DNA of 32,426 bases from Draconibacterium orientale (lineage in GTDB: Bacteria; Bacteroidota; Bacteroidia; Bacteroidales; DYQJ01), in NCBI GenBank assembly GCA_020719345.1, contig DYQJ01000006.1, positions 1 to 32,426 of the forward strand, read 5' to 3'. Numbering within the stretch: position 1 is the stretch's first letter; each line of letters opens with the position of its first letter. This document shows positions 25,000-32,426 of this stretch, piece by piece. The notes beneath the pieces were generated by a model, which was given only the letters and a program-made list of their open reading frames with translations, ran no database searches and was not told the DNA's origin. The position numbers and the translations under genes are program-made.

Positions 25000-26661
25000 A
25001 TGGAAAAGATTTTTTACCCTAAGTTTTTTAGTGTAATAAAAAAAGGCATTTCAAAAAAACAAATAGGGACAGATGTTTTATCCGGTGTGGTTGTCGGTAT
25101 TGTTGCGTTGCCACTTGCTATAGCTTTTGCTGTGGCAAGCGGAGTATCACCGGAGAAAGGATTAATAACAGCAGTAGTGGCAGGTTTTTTAATATCTTTT
25201 TTAGGAGGCAGCAGAGTGCAGATAGGAGGACCTACCGGAGCTTTTATCGTGATAGTTTATTCTATTGTAGAGAAATATGGTATTGACGGATTAATTATTT
25301 CTACTATATTAGCCGGTATTTTATTAGTTCTTTTCGGTGTCTTAAAATTGGGAAGCTTGCTAAAATTTTTCCCGCATCCACTGGTTGTAGGATTCACCAG
25401 CGGAATAGCGCTGGTCATTTTTTCCACACAAGTTAAAGATGCTCTTGGACTTGATATTGCTAAGGTGCCTTCCGAATTTGTTGATAAATGGGAATTATAT
25501 TTTCAAAGCATGAGCAGCTTCAATCCTATTGCATTGGCGTTGACTATTGCCACTATTTTAATCGTGTTATTTTCTAAACATTTGACTAATAAAGTTCCCG
25601 GCTCCTTTGTCGCAATAATAGTAATAACGGCAGCAGTTCAAATATTAGGTTTGAATGTTACTACGATAGAGACTTTCTTTCATGAAATACCGAGTGATAT
25701 AAATATTACTATTCCGAATATCAAAATAAGTGACCTCTCTCATTATTTGCAACCGGCAATCACTATCGCTTTGCTTGGCGGTATAGAATCGCTGTTGTCG
25801 GCGGTCGTAGCAGACGGGATGATAGGAAGCAATCATCGTTCTAATACGGAGCTGATAGCACAAGGAATAGCCAATATAATAACACCTTTTTTCGGTGGAA
25901 TCCCTGCAACAGGCGCAATAGCAAGAACAGCTACCAATATACGAAACGGAGGACGAACACCTATCTCTGGGATGGTACACGCCGTTACATTACTTTTGAT
26001 AATGTTGTTCTTTGGTAAATGGGCAAAACTTATCCCGATGTCGTGTCTGGCTGGTATATTGATAGTTGTAGCTTATAACATGAGTGAGTGGCGCTCTTTT
26101 ATTTCTATTTTTAAATCTTCATGGTTTGATATATTAATCTTGTTATCAACCTTGTTATTAACAGTTATAGTAGATTTGACCGTAGCAATCGAGGTAGGTA
26201 TAGTTTTATCTTCTTTGTTGTTTATGAAACGAATGTCAGATATAAATAAAGATATCCAACTCAATGTGGACTCCGATGTCTTAGAAGATTACTCTTCCAT
26301 TCCTCCATACATCAGTATTTATGAAATAAATGGTCCTTTATTTTTTGCCTCCGCCAAACAATATTGTGAGGTCTTAAAAAATAGCGGCTCAAAAAGTAAA
26401 ATAATGATCATTCGCATGCGAAATGTACCTTTTGTTGATAATACCGGAGTTCATAATTTTAAAGCAGCGTTAAAAATCTTGCAAAATGCTGATACAAAGA
26501 TTATTCTGTCCGGCGTAAATGATAAAGTAAGAACTGATTTAGATAAAAACCGAGTGAGCTTCCTCATCGGAAAAGCAAATATTTTCAATAATTTTGATGA
26601 AGCTTTGCGACATGCAAAAAAAATAGTAGAGAAAACGGCAGTCTATTCAGTGGAAGAATAA
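25000..26661 (+). CDS. SulP-family inorganic anion transporter with STAS domain
   Basis: This 553-aa protein has the SulP layout: about 12-14 membrane segments (residues 20-420) and a cytoplasmic STAS domain (about 435-550). Diagnostic parts are DVLSGVVVGIVALPLAIAFAVASGVSPEKGLITAVVAGF, the GPTGAFIVIVY half-helix, the FFGGIPATGAIARTATNIRNGGRTPISGMVHA signature, and in the STAS part IRMRNVPFVDNTGVHNF with the conserved DxTG phosphorylatable-loop region. SulP proteins move sulfate, bicarbonate or other anions across the inner membrane; specificity cannot be read here. It is transcribed away from the redox-sensor/phosphatase gene. STAS domains are typical targets of SpoIIE-type phosphatases, so a functional link is imaginable but unproven. 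The gene is complete. Confidence 0.95.
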   Translation: MEKIFYPKFFSVIKKGISKKQIGTDVLSGVVVGIVALPLAIAFAVASGVSPEKGLITAVVAGFLISFLGGSRVQIGGPTGAFIVIVYSIVEKYGIDGLIISTILAGILLVLFGVLKLGSLLKFFPHPLVVGFTSGIALVIFSTQVKDALGLDIAKVPSEFVDKWELYFQSMSSFNPIALALTIATILIVLFSKHLTNKVPGSFVAIIVITAAVQILGLNVTTIETFFHEIPSDINITIPNIKISDLSHYLQPAITIALLGGIESLLSAVVADGMIGSNHRSNTELIAQGIANIITPFFGGIPATGAIARTATNIRNGGRTPISGMVHAVTLLLIMLFFGKWAKLIPMSCLAGILIVVAYNMSEWRSFISIFKSSWFDILILLSTLLLTVIVDLTVAIEVGIVLSSLLFMKRMSDINKDIQLNVDSDVLEDYSSIPPYISIYEINGPLFFASAKQYCEVLKNSGSKSKIMIIRMRNVPFVDNTGVHNFKAALKILQNADTKIILSGVNDKVRTDLDKNRVSFLIGKANIFNNFDEALRHAKKIVEKTAVYSVEE

Positions 26662-26709
26662 TTTTTTTTATATAAATTAAAAACTTTTTTATATTTAATA
26701 TTATTTTTT

Positions 26710-26717
26710 TACCTTTG
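26710..26717 (+). promoter_or_regulatory. -7 element upstream of the 26743 gene
   Basis: TACCTTTG matches TAnnTTTG and is 25 nt before the ATG. The upstream element is only a T run. Confidence 0.6.
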
Positions 26718-26742
26718 CAAATAAACAAAAAATATAAATAAA

Positions 26743-27393
26743 ATGAATAAAGTTGTTAGAATTACATTACAATTAGGTTTATTGATTGTTGCTATTATTT
26801 TAGCGTATTTCTTAGTGGAGAGTATTATGCAGCCGATTCGTTTTGATGAGGCATACAGACGCCAGTACGAGATGGTCAAACAACGCTTGATAGAGATACG
26901 AGATGTGCAGGTGGCTTTTAAGTACAATCACGGAAATTATACTGCCGATTTTGACTCGTTAATTGCGTTTGCAAAAAATGACTCCATGAAGGTAATAAAA
27001 GCTTCTGGCTCAGTTCCAGACAGTATTTATTTGCAATTCGGTCGCGTTAAAGGAGAAGAAGAAGCGTTGAAGTTGGGCATCATAAAACGTGACACAGTAA
27101 AAATTAGCGTTCTCGACTCGTTATTCAAACCGCATCACGTGGTAGACTCTTTAAAATACGTGCCTAATACTGGCGGTAAACTTATTGAACTTGAAACTAA
27201 TATACTGGCAACAATGTCCGGCGTCAATGTATCTGTTTTTGAAGCAAGAGTGCATAATAATGTATTTTTAAAGCACTTAGACAGACAAGCAGTGATAAAT
27301 CTAAATGACGAAGCTAAACAAAACAAGAAGTATCCCGGATTAAAAGTGGGTTCAATTATTGAAGTTACTAATAATTCAGGTAACTGGGATTGA
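26743..27393 (+). CDS. Conserved membrane-anchored protein of unknown function
   Basis: This 216-aa protein has one N-terminal membrane segment (VVRITLQLGLLIVAIILAYFLVESIM, about 4-30) and an extracytoplasmic part. The juxtamembrane region RFDEAYRRQYEMVKQRLIEIRDVQVAFKYNHGNYTADFDSLIAFAKNDSM resembles a pseudopilin-like or coiled helix followed by a YxaDfdsL pattern that I recall from Bacteroidota proteins of this size. There is no signal peptidase site or lipobox. A strong hairpin lies between it and DUF3822, so it is likely its own transcript, initiated from the promoter at 26710. I do not recognise a named function; proximity to DUF3822 and rsmD seems recurrent in Bacteroidota, which is recalled rather than checked. 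It could be an envelope or divisome-associated factor. Confidence 0.8.
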   Translation: MNKVVRITLQLGLLIVAIILAYFLVESIMQPIRFDEAYRRQYEMVKQRLIEIRDVQVAFKYNHGNYTADFDSLIAFAKNDSMKVIKASGSVPDSIYLQFGRVKGEEEALKLGIIKRDTVKISVLDSLFKPHHVVDSLKYVPNTGGKLIELETNILATMSGVNVSVFEARVHNNVFLKHLDRQAVINLNDEAKQNKKYPGLKVGSIIEVTNNSGNWD

Positions 27394-27432
27394 TGTGACG
27401 AACTATTGATGTTGTTCTATCTAAGACAAACA

Positions 27433-27491
27433 CAATTTTCTATGACAAAAATATCTAATTATATTATATGAATTATTGTCATAGAAAGTTG
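27433..27491 (+). terminator. Hairpin terminator between 26743 gene and DUF3822
   Basis: CAATTTTCTATGACAA (27433-27448) and TTGTCATAGAAAGTTG (27476-27491) pair over 16 bp with a single G-U, around a 27-nt AT-rich loop, followed by ttgtttttatttt. The long loop is unusual for an intrinsic terminator, so attenuation or a bidirectional element is an alternative. Confidence 0.65.
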
Positions 27492-27538
27492 TTGTTTTTA
27501 TTTTAACGTAATTTTTTTTCAATAAATAATTAAATATA

Positions 27539-28369
27539 ATGGAAACTTTTGCCCATTTTGATGAATCGTTCAATCTTAATAAGACTTCTACATACAATTT
27601 AACTCTGCATTTTTCTAAGGATTATTATGCGTACGTGTTAAAAGATACGATACGCAAACAGTTTGTCGCTATTAAAAAAGGAGAATATCCGGAACAAAAA
27701 CGAACACTTATTACAGATAAAATAAAAGATGCCATAAAAAGTGATGTCTATTTGAATAAGAGTTATAAATCTGTGGACATCGTCTTTCGTTCAAATAAGT
27801 TCACGCTGGTGCCGACGGCTATTTTTAATAAACAAAATATTAAAACGTATTTTAACTTCAACAACGAGATAAAACCCGAAGATGAAATACATTTTAATAA
27901 ACTTAATGAAACGCAAGCAGTTAATCTCTTCGTCGTACCTTCTGCTATCACTACTTTCTTAGTTAATAAATTTCCCGAAGTAAAATTCTTTCAACATTCC
28001 AGCAATATTATTGAACTGTTAATAGCCGAATCTAAAAAGAGTAACTCCGAATATCCTACTTTTTATATCAACTTCTCAAGAGACGACTTTGATATTATAG
28101 CCGTTAAAAAAGGACAGCTACTCTTCTATAACAATTTCTATTACAAGACATGCGAAGATTATCTGTTCTATTTCTTAAATGTCATTAGAAATATGGAATA
28201 TAATAATGATAAAATTGATGTCATTCTCTCCGGAGAGATAACTCCTAAAATGGAATTGTATCTTAATTCTTACAAATATTTTGCTAACTATAAATTCGCA
28301 CAAGTAATGAATAATTTTACTTATAATTTTGAGGTAGCCGAACATATTTTATCTAATATTTTATACTAA
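27539..28369 (+). CDS. DUF3822 family protein
   Basis: This 276-aa soluble protein matches DUF3822, a family almost confined to Bacteroidota. Visible features are the DESFNLNKTSTYNLTLHFSKDYYAYVLKDT start, FTLVPTAIFN, AVNLFVVPSAITTFLVNKFPEVKFFQHSS, and a FYINFSRDDFDIIAVKKGQLLFYNNFYYKTCEDYLFYFLNVI segment. The alternating strand/helix pattern and acidic DDFDI loops recall the ASKHA (actin/hexokinase-like) fold; that comparison is from memory. Function is unknown. It stops 3 nt before rsmD begins, so the two are probably co-transcribed, and this order is typical for Bacteroidota. An A/T-rich stretch without a clear -7 element precedes it. Confidence 0.88.
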   Translation: METFAHFDESFNLNKTSTYNLTLHFSKDYYAYVLKDTIRKQFVAIKKGEYPEQKRTLITDKIKDAIKSDVYLNKSYKSVDIVFRSNKFTLVPTAIFNKQNIKTYFNFNNEIKPEDEIHFNKLNETQAVNLFVVPSAITTFLVNKFPEVKFFQHSSNIIELLIAESKKSNSEYPTFYINFSRDDFDIIAVKKGQLLFYNNFYYKTCEDYLFYFLNVIRNMEYNNDKIDVILSGEITPKMELYLNSYKYFANYKFAQVMNNFTYNFEVAEHILSNILY

Positions 28370-28372
28370 ACC

Positions 28373-28915
28373 ATGAGAATAATAAGTGGAGAAAAAGGCG
28401 GACGAATATTCTCGCCGCCTAAGATTTTTGTGGACAGACCTACCACTGACCTGGCTAAAGAAGGATTATTTAACATACTTGCAAATCGTTATGAATTTGC
28501 CGAGACGACCATACTTGACCTCTTTGCCGGTACAGGAAGCATAGGATACGAGTTTGCCTCAAGAGGAAGTAAAAGAGTGGTCGCAGTTGATATAAATCAA
28601 AAATATGTAGATTTTATCAACCGAACTTATACTTCGCTTTTTGAAGATAATAAAAATTTTATAGCGCTAAGAGCAGATGTCTTCCGATTTATTGAAAAAA
28701 ATACGCTAAATTATGATATTATTTTTGCAGACCCACCTTTTGACTTAGAACTAACCCCTAATATTCCGGATATTTTGTTTGCTAATAAAACATTGAAACC
28801 GGAGACACTATTTATTTTAGAACATTCGGAAAATATGAGCTTTGAAAAACACAACTTCTTTCATGAACAACGAAGATATGGAAAATTAAAATTCTCTTTC
28901 TTCATCGCTAAATAG
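28373..28915 (+). CDS. rsmD: 16S rRNA (guanine966-N2)-methyltransferase RsmD
   Basis: This 180-aa protein is a standard RsmD. It methylates N2 of G966 in 16S rRNA with S-adenosylmethionine during 30S assembly. MRIISGEKGGRIFSPP and RPTTDLAKEGLFNIL form the family N-terminal signature, LDLFAGTGSIGYEFASRG is SAM motif I, VAVDINQKYVDF binds the adenosine ribose, and FADPPF is the catalytic (D/N)PPY-type motif. It is the second gene after DUF3822 with a 3-nt gap. A short AT-rich inverted repeat (tagtttaaa ... tttaaacta) overlaps the stop codon region and may form a weak hairpin. The gene is complete and of typical length. Confidence 0.95.
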   Translation: MRIISGEKGGRIFSPPKIFVDRPTTDLAKEGLFNILANRYEFAETTILDLFAGTGSIGYEFASRGSKRVVAVDINQKYVDFINRTYTSLFEDNKNFIALRADVFRFIEKNTLNYDIIFADPPFDLELTPNIPDILFANKTLKPETLFILEHSENMSFEKHNFFHEQRRYGKLKFSFFIAK

Positions 28916-28973
28916 TTTAAAACCAAATATTAACTTTTTATTCTTTAAACTAAAAAACTAAAAACTAATTTAT

Positions 28974-31577
28974 ATGAATCAATTAATATTTAAAGTTTTA
29001 AAGCAAAGCCATAAGTTAGAAGAATATGATGATTCTACTTTGTTTGCCGATAAATATGATTTCCTAAAAAATCATTTTTTTAACGAAGCCAATTTCACTA
29101 ACGTGCCGAAAAACTTTGATTATCACAAATTTAAAAAAGACTTTGAACATTGGCTAACTACTACCAAAAAATTAAATCAGGAAACTTCTATATTAGAAGA
29201 TATTGATTTGATTAAATATCACGACACAAGCGCTATCAAAAATAAATTCGGAATAGGAGGAAGCTTTTATATCTTTTTTTATACTTTTCAAGATGTTTTA
29301 TTGTATAAAATACAAAGCTCGCAATGGTTAGATGAATTTAGCGTCAAACAAAGTAAATTTAATTTCGCTAAATTAGTGCAAAACGACTATAAAACAGAAA
29401 TTTATCAATTTATAGAAAAATATATTACAGATAAATATTTTGCAGAAGAAGATTTAAAGAGATATATAGAAAATAATTGCTACGTGGAAAATTTTTCGCA
29501 GCACCAAAAAAACTGGTTCTTTTGCAATAAACAACAAGACGAATATTTGCTTGCCGCTTTGGAAATCTCGCAAATGAGAAAAGCACCAATAGATTTTGGG
29601 GAGCAGATAACATGGAAATATATTTTGACAACGCATCACTCCTCGCTTATCGCTTTAAATACAGAAAACGAAATAGAAGATATTTTTGAAATATCTAATA
29701 AAGAGATGACCGTTAAAACCGAAATAGGTAAAGACCCCGTCAGCGTTGGAGAATATCAATGGCTCTGCTCACGACAAAACGAGAAAAAATATCATGACAT
29801 AAAAAACTGCGTCCCCATAGAAAAATACAGCCGACTCTACGAAATAGCACGACTCAACTGGTTAACTAAAATAAAAAACAATCAACTTTTTGCTAATGAC
29901 ATATTTAATTTCTTAACCGCAACACGTCAAGACCCTATTGACGAGTTTACGCTGTTTTTTATTAACATAGAAAATATTAACAATAAAGATATTATTAATA
30001 AGTTTGCCGAAGAAGATAGACTCATTAATATTATAAAAAAAATATTGAAGAACCAAGAAAGTGCCTCCGCCTTGATTAGCTGGTACGAAAAATGGCATTT
30101 CTCTTTAGTTACTACCGTAGCACTTATATACATACTCACCAGAGTCCCAGAAGATACAAACGACTTTAGCAAAATTCTCCCTTTTCACCGCAAAATACGG
30201 GAACTTTTTTATAAAGAAGAAAAAGATAAAATAAACAAAATTATCTTTGACATCAACTTCTGTAAACATTTGATTAAGTGTAATGAAAATAAAGAAGCGA
30301 TAATTCTATTAGAAGACCATCTGAAAAATCTGCCGGATGAAACTTTGTTAGACCTATTGCCGGCTCACAACTTAGACATTACAAGCACTGCAAGCGGACA
30401 AACGTTAAAAATAAAAATTCTTGATATGCTCGTACTCGCTAACGAGAAAGATAAATCAGTAATCAATTCGTTGCAACTCGCAATGTTACAGCCACTGGTA
30501 CGACAACGTCTGGAGCAGCTAATAACCAATTCTTCTGACAATCTAAAAATGCGAGCCGAAGAAATTAAACATCTCTTAGAAATTGGCGGACTGCTGTCAG
30601 AAGAAGATATTTATACAGATGAAATATATAACTCGCTAAAAAGAAAAGACATAGAAGACCGTCTGCGACACCCAGCGATGAGAAATGCCTCCACGCTAAA
30701 TAATTTTCAAACATGGATAGCAACAGTTAAAATTCCAGACTATTCTATTATTAAATCTTATGCCGAGCCACTGAATATTAAAAATTATCCTGAACTCAAT
30801 AATATTATCTCGGATATTAAAATTGCTTTAGAATTAGAAAAAGTAGAGCCATTCATCTCGCGAGGAGATAAATCCGTAGGAATAACAAGCTTTGAAGCCG
30901 AAATACCGTTTATTATCATCGGAGGAGAGCATTTGAATAAAGACTCGCAATATCATCTTACTTCTAACGAGTTCAAATTTGCGCTGGGATTAGAGTTAGC
31001 ACATCTTTTTTTCAAGCACTCCCGCATAACTGCAAATGATGTGTGGAGAGGAGCAATGGACAAAAGTATTTTCTTAGTAGATGCATTACTTTCTATTTTA
31101 CCCGTAGTCGGAATATTAGGGAAATCGTTTAGCTATTTTGAAAAACTAAGCTCCTTTGCAGGATTCTTACAAAAAACGGAAAAGATAACGAATATTACTT
31201 CTAAAAGTCAAGTCATTTTAAATAGTACCGGACAAGCAGTTAATTTGTACCAAAAAATATCAAAGAAAGAAACCGAGATGGCGCGTGAACAAGAGATGCT
31301 TGCCATCTCAAGACTAATGCAATTAACCGCAGACCGAGCAGGACTACTTTTTTGTGGAAATATTAAAGCTGCAGTACGCTCCATGTTCTTAGTATCCAGA
31401 AATTATGCCTCTGAACTCCACGTAATAGAGAAATACGGATTAGAGAAATTCATCTTAAAACAAGATGAAACCGGAAATTTCGTAAATCAAGAGTTTTCAC
31501 TCAGAATAGCGAATCTCTTTTCATTCTATTTATCAGACGATTACGTGACGCTAAAAAATGAAATAAAAATGAAATAA
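28974..31577 (+). CDS. Large M48-like protein with degenerate zinc site, function unknown
   Basis: This 867-aa protein is mostly helical and has no signal peptide. The N-terminal 600 residues are not recognisable; they hold helical-repeat-like acidic and basic stretches. From about 640, TSFEAEIPFIIIGGEHLN, the ALGLELAHLFFKHSR segment (670-684) and LMQLTADRAGLLFCGNIKAAVRSM (about 779-802) follow the order of an M48 Ste24/HtpX-type core: strand, HExxH, helix, ExxAD. However, the first zinc His is Leu673 (LELAH instead of HELAH), and the third ligand Glu appears to be Gln in QLTAD. A hydrophobic SIFLVDALLSILPVVGIL stretch lies between. A binding or regulatory pseudoprotease is likely. The gene follows rsmD by 58 nt, and no promoter is obvious. 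Confidence 0.8.
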   Translation: MNQLIFKVLKQSHKLEEYDDSTLFADKYDFLKNHFFNEANFTNVPKNFDYHKFKKDFEHWLTTTKKLNQETSILEDIDLIKYHDTSAIKNKFGIGGSFYIFFYTFQDVLLYKIQSSQWLDEFSVKQSKFNFAKLVQNDYKTEIYQFIEKYITDKYFAEEDLKRYIENNCYVENFSQHQKNWFFCNKQQDEYLLAALEISQMRKAPIDFGEQITWKYILTTHHSSLIALNTENEIEDIFEISNKEMTVKTEIGKDPVSVGEYQWLCSRQNEKKYHDIKNCVPIEKYSRLYEIARLNWLTKIKNNQLFANDIFNFLTATRQDPIDEFTLFFINIENINNKDIINKFAEEDRLINIIKKILKNQESASALISWYEKWHFSLVTTVALIYILTRVPEDTNDFSKILPFHRKIRELFYKEEKDKINKIIFDINFCKHLIKCNENKEAIILLEDHLKNLPDETLLDLLPAHNLDITSTASGQTLKIKILDMLVLANEKDKSVINSLQLAMLQPLVRQRLEQLITNSSDNLKMRAEEIKHLLEIGGLLSEEDIYTDEIYNSLKRKDIEDRLRHPAMRNASTLNNFQTWIATVKIPDYSIIKSYAEPLNIKNYPELNNIISDIKIALELEKVEPFISRGDKSVGITSFEAEIPFIIIGGEHLNKDSQYHLTSNEFKFALGLELAHLFFKHSRITANDVWRGAMDKSIFLVDALLSILPVVGILGKSFSYFEKLSSFAGFLQKTEKITNITSKSQVILNSTGQAVNLYQKISKKETEMAREQEMLAISRLMQLTADRAGLLFCGNIKAAVRSMFLVSRNYASELHVIEKYGLEKFILKQDETGNFVNQEFSLRIANLFSFYLSDDYVTLKNEIKMK

Positions 31578-31615
31578 AAAAAAATGAAAAAAAATGAAAA
31601 ATTCTTGCAAAAAAA

Positions 31616-31647
31616 TTTGGTACTTAAAAAAAAGTTTCTTATCTTTG
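31616..31647 (+). promoter_or_regulatory. Consensus Bacteroidota promoter for tRNA-Glu
   Basis: TTTG (31616-31619), a 20-nt spacer and TATCTTTG (31640-31647) match the consensus perfectly, the best example in the window. It gives a leader of about 85 nt before the tRNA that must be processed. Confidence 0.85.
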
Positions 31648-31738
31648 TAACGTCAAAAATGATAAACAAGTTCACAACAAAAAGATGAATATACAAAAGA
31701 CAATATACGAAGATCAAGTATCAAAGTTAATATAAAAT

Positions 31739-31810
31739 GGTCCGGTCGTCTAACGGTTAGGACGTCAGATTTTCATTCTGATAATCGGGGTTCGATTCCC
31801 CGTCGGACTG
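31739..31810 (+). tRNA. tRNA-Glu (UUC)
   Basis: The acceptor stem GGTCCGG pairs with TCGGACT (two G-U), the D arm is GTCTAACGGTTAGGAC, the anticodon stem TCAGA/TCTGA encloses the loop TTTTCAT with anticodon TTC, and the T arm is CGGGGTTCGATTCCCCG. The discriminator is G and CCA is not encoded directly after it (the sequence continues cacca). Length is 72 nt. It decodes GAA and GAG and also supplies glutamyl-tRNA for tetrapyrrole synthesis where that route exists. Confidence 0.96.
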
Positions 31811-31823
31811 CACCATAATCAGT

Positions 31824-31854
31824 AAGCCCTGCACTAATAGCGCAGGGCTTTTTT
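31824..31854 (+). terminator. Intrinsic terminator after tRNA-Glu
   Basis: AAGCCCTGC and GCAGGGCTT form a perfect 9-bp GC-rich stem around a 9-nt loop, followed by a six-T tract. It lies 13 nt after the tRNA and closes the tRNA transcript. Confidence 0.92.
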
Positions 31855-31884
31855 GTTGACTATTTTCTAAAATAGCAGAAATAA

Positions 31885-31941
31885 CCACCGATAAAATCGG
31901 TGGACTAATAAAAGCAATATTTTACAACTCCTACGGAGTTG
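31885..31941. repeat. Two small perfect hairpins
   Basis: CCACCGAT-aaa-ATCGGTGG (31885-31903) and CAACTCC-tac-GGAGTTG (31925-31941) are perfect inverted repeats with 3-nt loops, separated by an AT-rich spacer. The second resembles a short hairpin repeat often scattered in Bacteroidota intergenic DNA. No ORF is present. Confidence 0.75.
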
Positions 31942-31950
31942 ATAAATAAA

Positions 31951-32130
31951 ATTAACATAATTTAGGCATCTTTCATAACCGCTTAAAAGTAGTTTACACT
32001 TTTTTCTTTGCGAAACTCTGCGAGAAATTGATAATCAAATATTTCACGCAGAGTCTCGCAAAGGTAAAAACGCAAAGTTTCGCAAAGAAGTGTAACCTAA
32101 TAAATGAAACATGCCTAATTTATTCTTACT
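31951..32130. repeat. Large imperfect palindromic element with cgcaaag arms
   Basis: The left arm (aatttaggcatctttcataa ... ctttgcgaaactctgcg) is mirrored by the right arm (cgcagagtctcgcaaag ... acatgcctaatttatt). The inner arms 32006-32022 and 32047-32063 match in 16 of 17 positions around 24 nt, and a third unit cgcaaagtttcgcaaag at 32071-32087 repeats the right inner arm. The left half contains the inverted copy of bases 1-50. It has no ORF and looks like a MITE-like or REP-like unit. Confidence 0.8.
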
Positions 32131-32191
32131 TTTTAGGATTACAAATAAATCTGCCCTTTTATTTATCATAAATAAAAATAAATGAAAAAAA

Positions 32192-32223
32192 TTTGCAACT
32201 AAAATAAAAAAAAAATATTTTTG
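32192..32223 (+). promoter_or_regulatory. Promoter-like pair near the right end
   Basis: TTTG (32192-32195), a 20-nt spacer and TATTTTTG (32216-32223) fit the consensus. Transcription would cross repeat copy C before the ORF at 32358. Confidence 0.6.
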
Positions 32224-32239
32224 TATAGTAAAAATACGT

Positions 32240-32334
32240 AAGTAAATTATAAATTAAGAATTATAATTTGGCTTTTGCCTGAATATCAAGTAGTTGTAAA
32301 TTATAAATTCCGAAATTATTTTTTAAATTTTACT
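32240..32334. repeat. Dispersed AT-rich repeat, copy C (inverted)
   Basis: The reverse complement reads ttagtaaaatttaaaaaata, then the core aatttcggaatttataattt and ggcaaaagccaaattataa, matching copy B more closely at its left edge. It contains a short ggc-tttt-gcc hairpin that copies A and B have only in part. Confidence 0.9.
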
Positions 32335-32357
32335 AACGTTGGGAAGAAGTATTATTT

Positions 32358-32426
32358 ATGTGTGATAATAAAGTGGTAGCGTATAAAAATAGTGACCAAA
32401 ATTCAAATTTACTGATTTTTCATATA
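32358..32426 (+). CDS. Possible start of an ORF leaving the window
   Basis: An ATG at 32358 opens 23 codons without a stop (MCDNKVVAYKNSDQNSNLLIFHI) up to the window edge. A promoter-like pair lies 134 nt upstream. The length is too short to recognise a family or exclude chance, so this is tentative. Confidence 0.35.
   Translation, partial: MCDNKVVAYKNSDQNSNLLIFHI

Overview
The window is AT-rich (roughly 30% GC by eye). It carries the -7 element TAnnTTTG, often with TTG/TTTG about 20 nt upstream, which is the housekeeping promoter of Bacteroidota. The gene content points the same way: a T9SS-sorted M14 peptidase, DUF3822 next to rsmD, and tRNA without encoded CCA. A [FeFe]-hydrogenase-like sensor and a CitX-CitG protein suggest an anaerobic or fermentative member, probably Bacteroidales-like. 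The species cannot be read from the sequence.

Layout. (1) 1-1400: a fragment of a dispersed repeat, a clear promoter, and two tandem TerD-family genes closed by a hairpin terminator. (2) 1565-3559: a 664-aa protein joining a class II glutamine amidotransferase domain to a WbuX/PseA-like sugar amidotransferase. (3) 3570-6580: an accessory insert with a truncated ATP-binding regulator carrying a 21-bp coding tandem repeat, a 33-bp noncoding tandem repeat, an AAA_14/DUF4143 ATPase, and an AbiEii-type toxin with an overlapping small partner gene. (4) 6592-13732: a surface-polysaccharide operon with a DUF354 glycosyltransferase-like protein, an 18-codon remnant of hisH, asnB, a GT4 glycosyltransferase, a frameshifted methyltransferase, a zinc-ribbon methyltransferase and a Wzx-like flippase. 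(5) 13845-15113: a YihY/BrkB membrane protein.

(6) 15247-20894, minus strand: an ABC ATPase and its membrane partner behind a CitX-CitG fusion, then a large T9SS-exported M14 carboxypeptidase-like protein. A palindromic element separates these two units. (7) 20895-22036: repeat-rich DNA around a DUF3267 membrane metalloprotease gene, including a second copy of the promoter found upstream of terD. (8) 22035-24836, minus strand: a sensor with ferredoxin, [FeFe]-hydrogenase H-cluster, Fe-S, PAS and SpoIIE/PP2C phosphatase domains. (9) 25000-31577, plus strand: a SulP anion transporter, a small membrane-anchored protein, DUF3822, rsmD and an 867-aa M48-like protein whose zinc-site residues look lost. 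(10) 31616-32426: a textbook promoter, tRNA-Glu(UUC), a terminator, then about 500 bp of palindromic and dispersed repeats and the start of an ORF that leaves the window.

The most interesting leads are the self-contained glutamine-dependent sugar amidotransferase together with the hisH scar in the neighbouring sugar operon, the hydrogenase-PAS-phosphatase sensor, the duplicated promoter shared by terD and the DUF3267 protease, and the two tandem repeats with units divisible by three lying within 550 bp of each other. No CRISPR array, complete insertion sequence or rRNA gene was seen.
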